64,000 bases of DNA from Streptomyces nymphaeiformis (GTDB taxonomy: Bacteria > Actinomycetota > Actinomycetes > Streptomycetales > Streptomycetaceae): assembly GCF_014203895.1 (NCBI RefSeq), contig NZ_JACHJY010000011.1:248001-312000 (forward strand), in the 5' to 3' direction. Positions 50,076-58,442 of this stretch are shown here, one piece after another. Position numbers and translations under genes: made by a program. The first letter of the stretch is position 1, and each line of letters begins with the position of its first letter. The notes under the pieces are model-generated. The model made no database searches, was not told the origin of the DNA, and worked only from the letters and a program-made list of their open reading frames with translations.

Positions 50076-51359
50076 GTGAGTACGACCCCCGGCCCCGCCC
50101 CCATGCCCGAGCTCTTCACCTGGGAGTTCGCGAGCGACCCGTACCCCGCCTACGCCTGGCTGCGGGAGCATGCGCCCGTCCACCGGACGACGCTGCCCAG
50201 CGGCGTCGAGGCCTGGCTCGTGACGCGGTACGCGGACGCCCGGCAGGCCCTCGCCGACCAGCGGCTCTCCAAGAACCCCGCGCACCACGACGAGTCCCCG
50301 CACGCGAAGGGGAAGACGGGCATCCCGGGCGAGCGCAAGGCCGAGCTGATGACGCATCTGCTCAACATCGACCCGCCGGACCACACCCGGCTGCGGCGGC
50401 TCGTCTCGAAGGCCTTCACCCCGCGCCGGGTCGCCGAGTTCACCCCGCGCGTGCAGGAGCTGACCGACCGGCTCATCGACTCCTTCGTGGAGCGGGGGAG
50501 CGCCGACCTCATCCACGAGTTCGCCTTCCCGCTGCCGATCTACGCGATCTGCGACCTCCTCGGCGTGCCGGCGGAGGACCAGGACGACTTCCGGGACTGG
50601 GCCGGGATGATGGTCCGGCACGGCGGCGGGCCGCGCGGCGGGGTCGCCCGGTCGGTGAAGAAGATGCGCGGCTATCTCGCCGAGCTCATCCACCGAAAGC
50701 GAGAGGACCCGGGGGACGACCTCATCTCGGGGCTCATCAAGGCCTCCGACCACGGTGAGCACCTCACCGAGAACGAGGCCGCCGCCATGGCCTTCATCCT
50801 CCTGTTCGCCGGCTTCGAGACGACCGTCAACCTCATCGGCAACGGCGTCTACCAGCTCCTCCGCCACCCCGGGCAGCGCGAGCGGCTCCAGGCCTCGCTC
50901 GCCGCCGGGGAGACCGGGCTCCTGGAGACCGGCGTCGAGGAGCTGCTGCGGTACGACGGGCCCGTGGAGATGGCGACCTGGCGGTACGCGACGCGGGCGC
51001 TGACCATCGGCGGGCAGGAGATCCCGGCGGGCGACCCGGTGCTCGTGGTCCTCGCCGCCGCCGACCGGGACCCGGAGCGCTTCGACGGTCCCGACACCCT
51101 CGACCTCGCCCGGCGCGACAACCAGCACCTCGGCTACGGGCACGGCATCCACTACTGCCTGGGCGCGCCGCTCGCCCGCCTCGAAGGGCAGACGGCGATC
51201 GCGACGCTGCTGACTCGCCTGCCGGACCTGCGACTTGCCGCCGATCCGGCCGAACTGCGGTGGCGCGGCGGGCTCATCATGCGTGGTTTGCGCACGCTTC
51301 CGGTGGAGTTCTCCCCTTCCGTACCGGTCCTGGCTACTGAGGATCCGTCAGGAATGTGA
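50076..51359 (+). CDS. Cytochrome P450 (CYP107-like)
   Basis: A 427-residue P450. The I-helix is FILLFAGFETTVNLIGNG, the ExxR motif lies in GVEELLRYDGPVEMATWRYA, and the heme-binding loop is LGYGHGIHYCLGAPLARLEG with the thiolate cysteine. The style is that of actinobacterial CYP107 enzymes; from memory the S. coelicolor orthologue beside rpfA is CYP107P1. TACGGT six bases before GTG 50076 could be a -10 for a near-leaderless mRNA. No ferredoxin gene is adjacent; the divergent reductase is a candidate but unproven partner. The substrate is unknown. Confidence 0.93.
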   Translation: MSTTPGPAPMPELFTWEFASDPYPAYAWLREHAPVHRTTLPSGVEAWLVTRYADARQALADQRLSKNPAHHDESPHAKGKTGIPGERKAELMTHLLNIDPPDHTRLRRLVSKAFTPRRVAEFTPRVQELTDRLIDSFVERGSADLIHEFAFPLPIYAICDLLGVPAEDQDDFRDWAGMMVRHGGGPRGGVARSVKKMRGYLAELIHRKREDPGDDLISGLIKASDHGEHLTENEAAAMAFILLFAGFETTVNLIGNGVYQLLRHPGQRERLQASLAAGETGLLETGVEELLRYDGPVEMATWRYATRALTIGGQEIPAGDPVLVVLAAADRDPERFDGPDTLDLARRDNQHLGYGHGIHYCLGAPLARLEGQTAIATLLTRLPDLRLAADPAELRWRGGLIMRGLRTLPVEFSPSVPVLATEDPSGM

Positions 51360-51386
51360 TCTTCGCGTGATCGTGGCGCCATCGAC

Positions 51387-51416
51387 TTGTGACGGACGTT
51401 CGAATGCGGCTACGTT
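51387..51416 (+). promoter_or_regulatory. Promoter of the first resuscitation-promoting factor gene
   Basis: TTGTGA (51387-51392), 18 bases, TACGTT (51411-51416), 37 bases before the ATG. No riboswitch-like sequence is present here, unlike the neighbouring rpfA gene. Confidence 0.5.
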
Positions 51417-51453
51417 TCCCGGCAGTCTCAGCCGTCACGCGAAAGGCGCTCCT

Positions 51454-52479
51454 ATGCGTTCCGGGAACGGACGACACCGTCGCCCCCGTCAGGCCCCCGC
51501 CCTCGTCGTCGCCGCGGGCGTGACCGGATCCGCCATGGCGCTGCCGCTGCTCGCCACCGGATCCGCCTCCGCCGCCGACGCCCCCACCTGGGACCGGGTC
51601 GCCGAGTGCGAGTCCGGCGGCCAGTGGAGCGCCAACTTCGGCAACGGCATGTACGGCGGCCTCCAGTTCACCCAGGACAGTTGGGAGCGGCACGGCGGCC
51701 TCGCGTACGCGCCCAGCCCCGACCTGGCCAGCCGTGCCCAGCAGATCGCGGTGGCCGAGAAGGCGCTCGCCCAGGGCAGCACCGAGTGGGCCACCTGCGC
51801 GCCGATCGCCGGCCTGACGAACGACGGCAAGGCCACGGGTGTGAACCCCGGCCCGGCCGCCGTCCCGACGACGCCCACCGGGCCGCTCCCCGAGTCCAAC
51901 CGCACCACGGGCGACGCGCCGACGGCCTCCTCCCAGCAGGGGAAGGCGTCCGCGACCCCGGCCGCGCCGACCGCCCCTGCGACCTCCGCCACACCGGGCG
52001 CGTCGACGACGACCCCGGCCGCGCCCGCCACGCCGGCGACCCCGGGCACCCCCGATGCGTCCGTTACGCCCGGTACGCCGGATTCGTCCGACGCGCCGAA
52101 GGGTGACGTGCCGTCGGCCGCGCCCGGCACCGGCAAGCACCGCGGCGAGGCCGCGCCGGAGGAATCCGGTAAGCCGGACACTTCGGCCGAAACAGGCAAG
52201 CATGCGGCAGGTGCGGACGAGTCCGCCGAAAAGGTCGACTCCACGCCCGTGGCTGACGCGGCGAAGGATTCGGGCGCAACGGACAGTCAGGACACTTCGG
52301 GCGAGTACACCGTGCAGCCGGGTGACAGCCTGTCCGGCATTGCGCAGGAGAACGAACTCCCCGGAGGCTGGACCGCGCTCTACGACGCCAACCGGAAGAC
52401 GGTGGGCGTCGATCCGAACCTCATCCTGCCTGGTCAGAGCCTCGACCTGACGGCGGGTTCGGTACAGGCGGAAGGTTAG
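51454..52479 (+). CDS. Resuscitation-promoting factor-like transglycosylase with LysM (RpfC-like)
   Basis: A 341-residue exported cell-wall enzyme. A signal peptide (residues 1-39) leads to the Rpf domain (about 42-115: WDRVAECESGGQWSANFGNG with the catalytic glutamate in CESGG, then MYGGLQFTQDSW). A long Thr/Pro/Ala-rich linker follows (about 130-280), and then a C-terminal LysM (YTVQPGDSLSGIAQENELPG). It cleaves peptidoglycan glycan strands and promotes spore germination. ATG 51454 follows AAAGG. The S. coelicolor equivalent beside rpfA is called rpfC, from memory. Confidence 0.92.
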   Translation: MRSGNGRHRRPRQAPALVVAAGVTGSAMALPLLATGSASAADAPTWDRVAECESGGQWSANFGNGMYGGLQFTQDSWERHGGLAYAPSPDLASRAQQIAVAEKALAQGSTEWATCAPIAGLTNDGKATGVNPGPAAVPTTPTGPLPESNRTTGDAPTASSQQGKASATPAAPTAPATSATPGASTTTPAAPATPATPGTPDASVTPGTPDSSDAPKGDVPSAAPGTGKHRGEAAPEESGKPDTSAETGKHAAGADESAEKVDSTPVADAAKDSGATDSQDTSGEYTVQPGDSLSGIAQENELPGGWTALYDANRKTVGVDPNLILPGQSLDLTAGSVQAEG

Positions 52480-52591
52480 TTCGCGGTCTTATGTCCGGTT
52501 CTGGGCAAGTGAGACATGGGTCTCTTCGCCCCAACTGGCGTGTCGCGTCCGCAAACTTTGCTCCCGTCACCTCTCACCTGCACAAACACCT

Positions 52592-52652
52592 CCCACCGGA
52601 GGGCAAGCAGAGGCGATTTTTCCGCAATGAGCCTCTTTGAACTTCCGGTGGG
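52592..52652. repeat. Nested inverted repeat upstream of the rpfA promoter
   Basis: Outer arms CCCACCGGA (52592-52600) and TCCGGTGGG (52644-52652) are perfect; inner arms AGAGGC (52609-52614) and GCCTCT (52631-52636) are perfect too. It sits between the RpfC-like stop and the riboswitch, overlapping the -35 of rpfA, and could terminate the upstream gene or bind a regulator. Confidence 0.5.
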
Positions 52653-52666
52653 TCTGTGTCTACGGT
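52637..52666 (+). promoter_or_regulatory. rpfA promoter
   Basis: TTGAAC (52637-52642), 18 bases, TACGGT (52661-52666). It uses the same spacing as the promoter of the RpfC-like gene and would start transcription about 30 bases before the riboswitch. Confidence 0.5.
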
Positions 52667-52702
52667 CGTCACCGCTCGCCACCGCGGGCCCCGTCGACCG
52701 AA

Positions 52703-52904
52703 ACGCCGAATCCTGCCGTCGGCCGATGGGAACAGTCGTCGCGCAAGCGCCGAAGGCAGGAGTGGGGGACCCAAGGTAAGTGCCGGTCCCGGCCGTTGAG
52801 ACAGACGGCCGACGATCGGCTTGGGGTGAAGCCGCGTGCAAGGACACGCGGCCGGGCAACTTTCCGGCCCGAACCCGACAGCTCACCTCACAGGCGTCGG
52901 TGAG
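52703..52904 (+). ncRNA. c-di-AMP riboswitch (ydaO/yuaA type) controlling rpfA
   Basis: The conserved ydaO-type blocks are present in order: CGCCGAATCC, GGGGGACCCAAGG, CTTGGGGTGAAGCC, GGGCAACTTTCCGGCCCGAA and CCCGACAGCTCACCTC. ACGCC (52703-52707) pairs with GGCGT (52893-52897) to close the aptamer. CTCACC (52882-52887) is complementary to GGTGAG (52899-52904), which overlaps the ribosome binding site GAGGAG. In S. coelicolor a c-di-AMP riboswitch lowers rpfA expression. The remaining bases 52480-52590 hold no gene. Confidence 0.88.
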
Positions 52905-52914
52905 GAGAATCCCC

Positions 52915-53649
52915 ATGCTGTTTTCCGCCAAGGGCAAACACCGCCGTCCCTCCAAGGCCACCCAGGTCGTCACCCTCGTCGGCGTCACCGGCATCGCCGT
53001 CGCCGCCCCGCTGATGACCGCCGGCACCGCCTCGGCCGCCACCGCCTCCGAGTGGGACGCCGTCGCCCAGTGCGAGTCCGGCGGCAACTGGGCCATCAAC
53101 ACCGGCAACGGTTTCTACGGCGGCCTCCAGTTCACCAACTCCACCTGGGCCGCGTTCGGTGGCACCGCCTACGCCCCGCGCGCCGACCTCGCGTCGAAGT
53201 CCCAGCAGATCGCCGTCGCCGAGAAGGTCCTCGCGGGCCAGGGCAAGGGCGCGTGGCCGAGCTGCGGCGTCGGCCTCTCCGGTGCCTCCTACGACGGCGG
53301 CGCCGCCGAGACCCCGCAGCAGTCCGCCCCGCAGCAGCAGAGCGAGCCCCAGCAGGCCGTCCCCGAGCAGCAGGCCGCCCCGAAGCCGGAGCGTCGCGCC
53401 GAGCAGCCGACCACCCGCAGCGAGCACCGCGCGGCCCCGAAGGCCGCCAAGAAGACCGTCACCACCCCGACCGGCAAGAAGGTCCAGAAGGGCGACGGCG
53501 AGTACAAGGTCGTCACCGGCGACACCCTCAGCAAGATCGCCGAGGCGCACCACGTCAAGGGCGGCTGGGCCAAGCTCTTCGAGCTGAACAAGGACGTCGT
53601 CGAGAACGCCGACCTCATCTACCCGGGTCAGCAGCTCCACCTGAAGTGA
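52915..53649 (+). CDS. rpfA: Resuscitation-promoting factor RpfA with LysM
   Basis: A 244-residue exported transglycosylase. A signal peptide (1-38, ending GTASAA), an Rpf domain (about 40-115: EWDAVAQCESGGNWAINTGN, YGGLQFTNSTW), a Gln/Pro- and Lys-rich linker and a C-terminal LysM (YKVVTGDTLSKIAEAHHVKG). ATG 52915 follows GAGGAG within the riboswitch platform. It remodels peptidoglycan at germination and early growth; the riboswitch links it to c-di-AMP levels and so to turgor and wall stress. Confidence 0.95.
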   Translation: MLFSAKGKHRRPSKATQVVTLVGVTGIAVAAPLMTAGTASAATASEWDAVAQCESGGNWAINTGNGFYGGLQFTNSTWAAFGGTAYAPRADLASKSQQIAVAEKVLAGQGKGAWPSCGVGLSGASYDGGAAETPQQSAPQQQSEPQQAVPEQQAAPKPERRAEQPTTRSEHRAAPKAAKKTVTTPTGKKVQKGDGEYKVVTGDTLSKIAEAHHVKGGWAKLFELNKDVVENADLIYPGQQLHLK

Positions 53650-53711
53650 CCCCGACGGTTCGCGTGAGTCCGGCGGCTCACGCGGCCCCGACGACCCTCC
53701 CGCGGTGACCA

Positions 53712-53754
53712 CCCCGGTCCGGCGCGCCTCTCCCCCGTGCGCGCCGGACCGGGG
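53712..53754 (+). terminator. Hairpin terminator after rpfA
   Basis: Perfect 16-bp GC-rich stem (53712-53727 with 53739-53754), followed by TTCCCCCTTAT. Confidence 0.85.
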
Positions 53755-53931
53755 TTCCCCCTTATAGGGGGTACAGGGGGACTCCCTTGCGGGACGGGGA
53801 GCACTCCCTTCGGGCGGACTTCGTGGTTACTGTCCAGTAGATAAGGGTGCCTTCGTCCCCCAATGCATGCCCTTGGGTCCTTTTTCGTCCCAGGGGGCGG
53901 GCGCCCGGCGGGCGGGAGCGCCCGCGCCGGT

Positions 53932-53937
53932 TAGGCT
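53932..53937 (+). promoter_or_regulatory. eno promoter -10
   Basis: TAGGCT, a good match to the Streptomyces vegetative -10, 75 bases before the eno start. No clear -35 was found, the region before it being GC-rich repeats of GGGCG. Nothing else but the rpfA terminator and some GC-rich repeats is seen in the 362-base gap 53650-54011. Confidence 0.5.
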
Positions 53938-54011
53938 CTTGTCGCAAGGCCAAGCGACCCTGCACCGACCTTGCGTCACATCCAGCGTCACATCCCAAAA
54001 AGGAGATGCTC

Positions 54012-55292
54012 GTGCCGTCCATCGACGTCGTCGTAGCCCGGGAAATCCTGGACTCCCGAGGCAACCCCACGGTCGAGGTCGAGGTCGGCCTCGACGACGG
54101 CAGCACCGGCCGTGCTGCCGTTCCGTCCGGCGCCTCCACCGGTGCCTTCGAGGCCATCGAGCTCCGCGACGGTGACCCCAACCGCTACCTGGGCAAGGGT
54201 GTCGAGAAGGCCGTCCTCGCCGTCATCGAGCAGATCGGCCCGGAGCTCGTCGGCTACGACGCCACCGAGCAGCGCCTGATCGACCAGGCCATGTTCGACC
54301 TGGACGCGACCGAGAACAAGGGCTCGCTCGGCGCCAACGCCATCCTCGGCGTCTCCCTCGCCGTCGCGCACGCCGCCTCCGAGGCCAGCGACCTCCCGCT
54401 CTTCCGCTACCTCGGCGGCCCGAACGCGCACCTGCTGCCCGTTCCGATGATGAACATCCTCAACGGTGGGTCGCACGCCGACTCCAACGTGGACATCCAG
54501 GAGTTCATGATCGCCCCGATCGGCGCGGAGTCCTTCTCCGAGGCCCTCCGCTGGGGTGCGGAGATCTACCACACCCTCAAGGCCGTCCTGAAGCGCAAGG
54601 GCCTCTCCACCGGCCTCGGCGACGAGGGCGGCTTCGCCCCGAACCTGGAGTCGAACCGCGCCGCCCTCGACCTCATCGTCGAGGCCATCAAGGAGGCCGG
54701 CTACACCCCGGGCTCCGACGTCGCGCTCGCGCTCGACGTCGCCGCGTCCGAGTTCTACAAGGACGGCGTGTACGAGTTCGAGGGCAAGTCCCGCTCGGCC
54801 GCCGAGATGACCGAGTACTACGAGGAGCTCGTCTCCGCGTACCCGATGGTCTCCATCGAGGACCCGCTGTTCGAGGACGACTGGGCCGGCTGGAAGGTCC
54901 TCACCGACAAGCTGGGCTCCAAGGTCCAGATCGTCGGCGATGACCTCTTCGTCACCAACCCGGAGCGCCTGGCCCGCGGCATCGAGGAGGGCACCGCCAA
55001 CGCCCTCCTGGTCAAGGTCAACCAGATCGGTTCGCTGACCGAGACCCTCGACGCCGTCGAGCTCGCCCAGCGCAACGGCTTCAAGTGCATGATGTCCCAC
55101 CGCTCCGGCGAGACCGAGGACGTCACCATCGCCGACCTCGCCGTCGCCGTGAACTGCGGCCAGATCAAGACCGGCGCCCCGGCCCGCTCGGACCGCGTCG
55201 CCAAGTACAACCAGCTGCTGCGCATCGAGGAGATCCTCGACGACGCCGCCGTCTACGCCGGCCGCAGCGCCTTCCCGCGCTTCAAGGGCTGA
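54012..55292 (+). CDS. eno: Enolase (phosphopyruvate hydratase)
   Basis: A 426-residue glycolytic enzyme converting 2-phosphoglycerate to phosphoenolpyruvate in the cytoplasm. Hallmarks: SRGNPTVEVEV, PSGASTGAFEA, the signature MMNILNGGSHADSNVDIQEF, GDEGGFAPNL, metal ligands in ALDVAASEFY, SIEDPLFEDD and VGDDLFVTN, and LLVKVNQIGSLTETLDAV with the catalytic lysine. GTG 54012 follows AAAAGGAG by six bases and gives the standard length. The following ftsB-like, DUF501 and ppx genes have the conserved actinobacterial order. Confidence 0.98.
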   Translation: MPSIDVVVAREILDSRGNPTVEVEVGLDDGSTGRAAVPSGASTGAFEAIELRDGDPNRYLGKGVEKAVLAVIEQIGPELVGYDATEQRLIDQAMFDLDATENKGSLGANAILGVSLAVAHAASEASDLPLFRYLGGPNAHLLPVPMMNILNGGSHADSNVDIQEFMIAPIGAESFSEALRWGAEIYHTLKAVLKRKGLSTGLGDEGGFAPNLESNRAALDLIVEAIKEAGYTPGSDVALALDVAASEFYKDGVYEFEGKSRSAAEMTEYYEELVSAYPMVSIEDPLFEDDWAGWKVLTDKLGSKVQIVGDDLFVTNPERLARGIEEGTANALLVKVNQIGSLTETLDAVELAQRNGFKCMMSHRSGETEDVTIADLAVAVNCGQIKTGAPARSDRVAKYNQLLRIEEILDDAAVYAGRSAFPRFKG

Positions 55293-55379
55293 ACCCCGTA
55301 GAGCCGCTTCCGTCCGTCCCCGTACTCGGTCCCGTACCGTGTGCGGGGACGTACGCGTGAACAGGGGAGGCGACACGAC

Positions 55380-55850
55380 ATGGCCGCGAAGGACCGGGAC
55401 CGGTTCTCGACCGCGACCCGGATCAGGCTGCTCGGCGAGCAGACCGCCGCCCGTGTCTACCGCTCCCAGACCCGCCGCCAGGCCCGCCGCTCCCGGCTCA
55501 CCGGCCGCGCGGCCTTCCTCGCCCTCGTGGTCTGCTCCCTCGTCGTGGCGCTCGCCTACCCGATGCGGAGCTACGTCTCCCAGCAGGGCGAGATCGCCGA
55601 GCAGGAGCGTCGGGCCGCCGAGGCCGCCCGGCGGGTCGAGGAACTGAAGGACGAGAAGGCTCGCCTCCAGGACCCGGCCTACGTCCGCCGCCTCGCCCGC
55701 GAGCACCTGCACTACGTGCTGCCCGGCGAGACCGGCTTCACCGTGAACGACCCCGACGCGGAGCAACGGCCCCGCGCCGACCAGGGCGCGGCGGACCGCC
55801 CCTGGTACGACAACCTGTGGGACGGCGTGGACAACGCCGACCGCCACTGA
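55380..55850 (+). CDS. FtsB/DivIC-like septum formation initiator
   Basis: A 156-residue bitopic division protein. A basic cytoplasmic N-terminus, one membrane helix (AAFLALVVCSLVVALAYPMR), then a coiled coil (QGEIAEQERRAAEAARRVEE, LKDEKARLQDPAYVRRLARE) and the family closing motif HLHYVLPGETGF. It belongs to the FtsQLB-like complex that activates septal wall synthesis. ATG 55380 follows AGGGGAGG. Its place after eno is conserved in actinobacteria. Confidence 0.92.
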   Translation: MAAKDRDRFSTATRIRLLGEQTAARVYRSQTRRQARRSRLTGRAAFLALVVCSLVVALAYPMRSYVSQQGEIAEQERRAAEAARRVEELKDEKARLQDPAYVRRLAREHLHYVLPGETGFTVNDPDAEQRPRADQGAADRPWYDNLWDGVDNADRH

Positions 55851-55868
55851 ACAACTCCAGGATCCGAG

Positions 55869-56408
55869 ATGGAAACGCCCCCTCCGCAGACCGAACGCAC
55901 CGAGCCCACCGACACGGACATCGCCGCCTTCGAGCTCCAGCTCGGCCGCCCGCCCCGCGGTCTGCGCGCCATCGCGCACCGCTGCCCGTGCGGCAACCCG
56001 GACGTCGTCGAGACCGCGCCCCGGCTCCCCGACGGCACGCCGTTCCCCACCACGTACTACCTGACCTGCCCCCGGGCGGCCTCGGCCATCGGCACCCTGG
56101 AGGCCAACGGGGTCATGAAGGAGATGCAGGCCCGGCTCGCCACCGACCCGGAGCTCGCCGCCGCCTACCGGGCCGCGCACGAGGACTACATCGCCCGCCG
56201 CGACGCCATCGAGGTCCTGGAGGGCTTCCCGAGCGCCGGCGGCATGCCGGACCGGGTCAAGTGCCTGCACGTCCTCGTCGGCCACTCGCTGGTCGCCGGG
56301 CCGGGCGTGAACCCGTTCGGCGACGAGGCGCTCGCGATGCTGCCGGAATGGTGGGCGAAGGGCCCGTGCGTGAACCCGTGCGCGGAGAAGGAGGGCGAGG
56401 AGAAGTGA
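55869..56408 (+). CDS. DUF501 protein
   Basis: A 179-residue soluble protein of the DUF501 family, always near eno/ftsB/ppx in actinobacteria. Typical blocks are LQLGRPPRGLRAIAHRCPCG and TYYLTCPRAASAIGTLEANG. The cysteine/histidine set HRCPCG, LTCPR, VKCLHVLVGHSL and CVNPC suggests a metal site. No function is established. It overlaps the ppx start by four bases (GTGA). Confidence 0.9.
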   Translation: METPPPQTERTEPTDTDIAAFELQLGRPPRGLRAIAHRCPCGNPDVVETAPRLPDGTPFPTTYYLTCPRAASAIGTLEANGVMKEMQARLATDPELAAAYRAAHEDYIARRDAIEVLEGFPSAGGMPDRVKCLHVLVGHSLVAGPGVNPFGDEALAMLPEWWAKGPCVNPCAEKEGEEK

Positions 56409-57319
56409 CCCGGGTCGCCGGAATCGACTGCGGTACGAACTCCATCCGCCTCCTCGTCGCCGACGTCCACCCGGACACGGGCGAGCTGATCGAGCTGGAC
56501 CGCCGGATGACGATCGTCCGGCTCGGGCAGGGCGTCGACAAGACCGGACGGCTCGCCCCCGAGGCCCTGGAGCGGACCTTCGCCGCCTGCCGCGCGTACG
56601 CCGAGGTCATCAAGGAGCTGGGCGCCGAGCGGCTCCGCTTCGTCGCCACCTCCGCCTCCCGCGACGCCGAGAACCGCCAGGACTTCGTGAACGGGGTCGT
56701 GGAGATCCTGGGCGTCGAGCCCGAGGTCATCACCGGCGACCAGGAGGCCGAGTTCTCCTTCACCGGTGCCACCGGCGAGCTCCACGGGGACGACCGGCGC
56801 CTGGTCGTCGACATCGGCGGCGGCTCCACCGAGTTCGTGGTCGGCAACAAGCACGTCGAGGCCGCCCGCTCCGTCGACATCGGCTGCGTCCGGCTCACCG
56901 AGCGGCACGTCCGCCACGACCCGCCGACCGCCGAGGAGGTCGCCGCGATCCGTGCCGACATCCGCACCGCGCTCGACCTGGCCGCCGAGACCGTCCCGAT
57001 CGACTCGGCCGAGACCCTCGTCGGGCTCGCCGGCTCCGTCACCACGGTCGCGGCGATCGCCCTCGGGCTCCCGGAGTACGACTCCGAGAAGGTCCACCAC
57101 TCGCGGATCTCCGCCGCCCAGGTCGCCGAGGTGACCGACCGGCTGCTCGCCTCCACCCACGACGAGCGGGCCGCGATCCCCGTCATCCACCCCGGGCGGG
57201 TCGACGTGATCATCGCGGGGGCGCTCGTCGTCCGGGAGATCGTGGAGCGCGTCGGGGCCCGCGAGGTCGTCGTCAGCGAGCACGACATTCTCGATGGGAT
57301 CGCCCTATCCGTGGCTTGA
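56405..57319 (+). CDS. ppx: Ppx/GppA-family exopolyphosphatase
   Basis: A 304-residue ASKHA-fold phosphatase that trims polyphosphate or hydrolyses pppGpp. Motifs: GIDCGTNSIRLLVADV, TSASRDAENRQDFV, VVDIGGGSTEFVVG and GLAGSVTTVAAIAL, with the catalytic Glu probably in GDQEAEFSF. GTG 56405 overlaps the DUF501 stop, so translation is coupled. The single-domain form of about 300 residues is the actinobacterial Ppx type. Its stop lies directly next to the end of an inserted TnpB element. Confidence 0.93.
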   Translation: MTRVAGIDCGTNSIRLLVADVHPDTGELIELDRRMTIVRLGQGVDKTGRLAPEALERTFAACRAYAEVIKELGAERLRFVATSASRDAENRQDFVNGVVEILGVEPEVITGDQEAEFSFTGATGELHGDDRRLVVDIGGGSTEFVVGNKHVEAARSVDIGCVRLTERHVRHDPPTAEEVAAIRADIRTALDLAAETVPIDSAETLVGLAGSVTTVAAIALGLPEYDSEKVHHSRISAAQVAEVTDRLLASTHDERAAIPVIHPGRVDVIIAGALVVREIVERVGAREVVVSEHDILDGIALSVA

Positions 57320-57325
57320 CGTCGT

Positions 57326-57381
57326 TCCTCTCGAAGAGAGAGGACTCCCGCCGGGCCGCCGTCGGAATCGAACGGCGGCCC
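57326..57381 (-). other. Hairpin-rich right end of the TnpB element (possible omega-RNA region)
   Basis: Two stems follow the tnpB 3' end on the minus strand: 57353-57362 with 57372-57381 (10 bp, nine-base loop) and 57326-57332 with 57338-57344 (7 bp). IS200/IS605-type elements end in such subterminal hairpins, which also form the 3' part of the TnpB guide RNA. The stem nearest ppx could also terminate ppx transcription. Confidence 0.5.
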
Positions 57382-57448
57382 TCGGGTGGTACCTGCTTCG
57401 GCACCCACTGCCCGGCTTGCCGGGTCTGACACGGGCTCCACAGGCGTT

Positions 57449-58413
57449 TCACGTGTCCGGTCGTCCCTCGGCCACGATGCGCCGCCCTTCGGCGCGGATG
57501 TTGTACTCGGCGTTCTGGTCCCGGTCGTGCACGCTCTTGCCGAAGGTACGGGCCATACCCTTCAGTTCAGGTCCTCCGAGTAGACCGCTTGGCTCTCACG
57601 GACGATCCTGGTGGTTTCCTGCTGGATGAAGTCGCGCCGCTGGTCGGCGACGCGGGCGTGGACCTTGGCGACCGCTACCTTTGCCTTGCGTCGGTTGTTC
57701 GATCCCTTCTGCGCACGGGAAAGCTCGCGCTGGGCCCGCTTGAGCCTGCGCTCCGCGCGCCGGAAGAACTTCGGTGTCTTGATCTTCCGGCCCCGCAGGA
57801 TCGCGTAGCAGGACAGGCCCAGGTCGATCCCGGTGTCCGTCCCCTCCCAGTCCAGCCGGGGCAGCGTCTTGTCCTCAGCCTCGACCACGAACGAGGCGAA
57901 GAACCTCCCGGCAGAATCCCTGACGACCGTTACCGACGACGGATCGGACGGAAGCTCACGGGACCAGCGGACTTCTACGCCGCCGATCTTCGGGAGCCGA
58001 AGCCTGCGGTCGGCAGTGACGGAGAAGCGGGCAGCCTTCGTGAACCTGACCGCCTGACGGCCGGACTTCCTCTTGAGCCGAGGCGGACCCATCTTCGTGC
58101 CCCTGCGGGATCCCTTCCGTGAGGCGAAGAAGTTGCTGTACGAAGCCTGGAGATCCCGCAAGGAGGACTGCAGAACGACCGCCGAGACCTCACCCAGCCA
58201 TGCGCGCTCCGGCGTCTTCTTCGCCTCCGTGATCACCGTCTTCGCCGGCTCGGCGATCGACGGAACCCGCTGCCCTTGCCGGTGGGCATCCTGGCGGATG
58301 CGCACGGCGTCGTTCCATACGACGCGGGCGCACCCGAACGCCTTCGCCAACTCTCGCTGCTGAGAAGCGCTCGGATACACCCGGAACTGGTACCTGAGCT
58401 TCACGCCGGTCAC
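57449..58413 (-). pseudogene. tnpB: Disrupted TnpB (IS200/IS605-type RNA-guided nuclease)
   Basis: The intact N-terminal 283 codons from GTG 58413 include the TnpB opening LRYQFRVYPSASQQRELAKA, the RuvC-I aspartate in GTDTGIDLGLS and the RuvC-II glutamate in VYSEDLN. A one-base loss at about 57565 (AAC-TG-AAG for AAC-GTG-AAG) makes a stop at 57562. In the next frame MARTFGKSVHDRDQNAEYNI continues straight to the RuvC-III region, so about 70 residues with the CxxC zinc finger are missing. The join is at a repeated GTGCACGAC (57524-57532), suggesting a slip deletion. It cannot make an active nuclease. Confidence 0.85.
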
Positions 58414-58423
58414 GTTAGCGCAG

Positions 58424-58442
58424 TGACACTATTGTGGTGTCA
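58424..58442 (+). promoter_or_regulatory. Operator/promoter between tnpB and the RHH gene
   Basis: TGACAC (58424-58429), seven bases, GTGTCA (58437-58442) form a perfect inverted repeat. The spacer holds TATTGT (58430-58435), a good -10 placed so that transcription would begin at or near the A of the ATG at 58442. The same sequence lies just upstream of tnpB on the other strand, and may also be the left end of the element. Confidence 0.6.

Noticed and set aside
57353..57441. tRNA-like feature on the minus strand: GCCGGGC and GCCCGGC arms with a TTCGATTC loop
   Set aside because: The arms are only 53 bases apart, too short for a tRNA, and the apparent T-loop stem does not pair in the required register. 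It fits the hairpin end of the TnpB element better.
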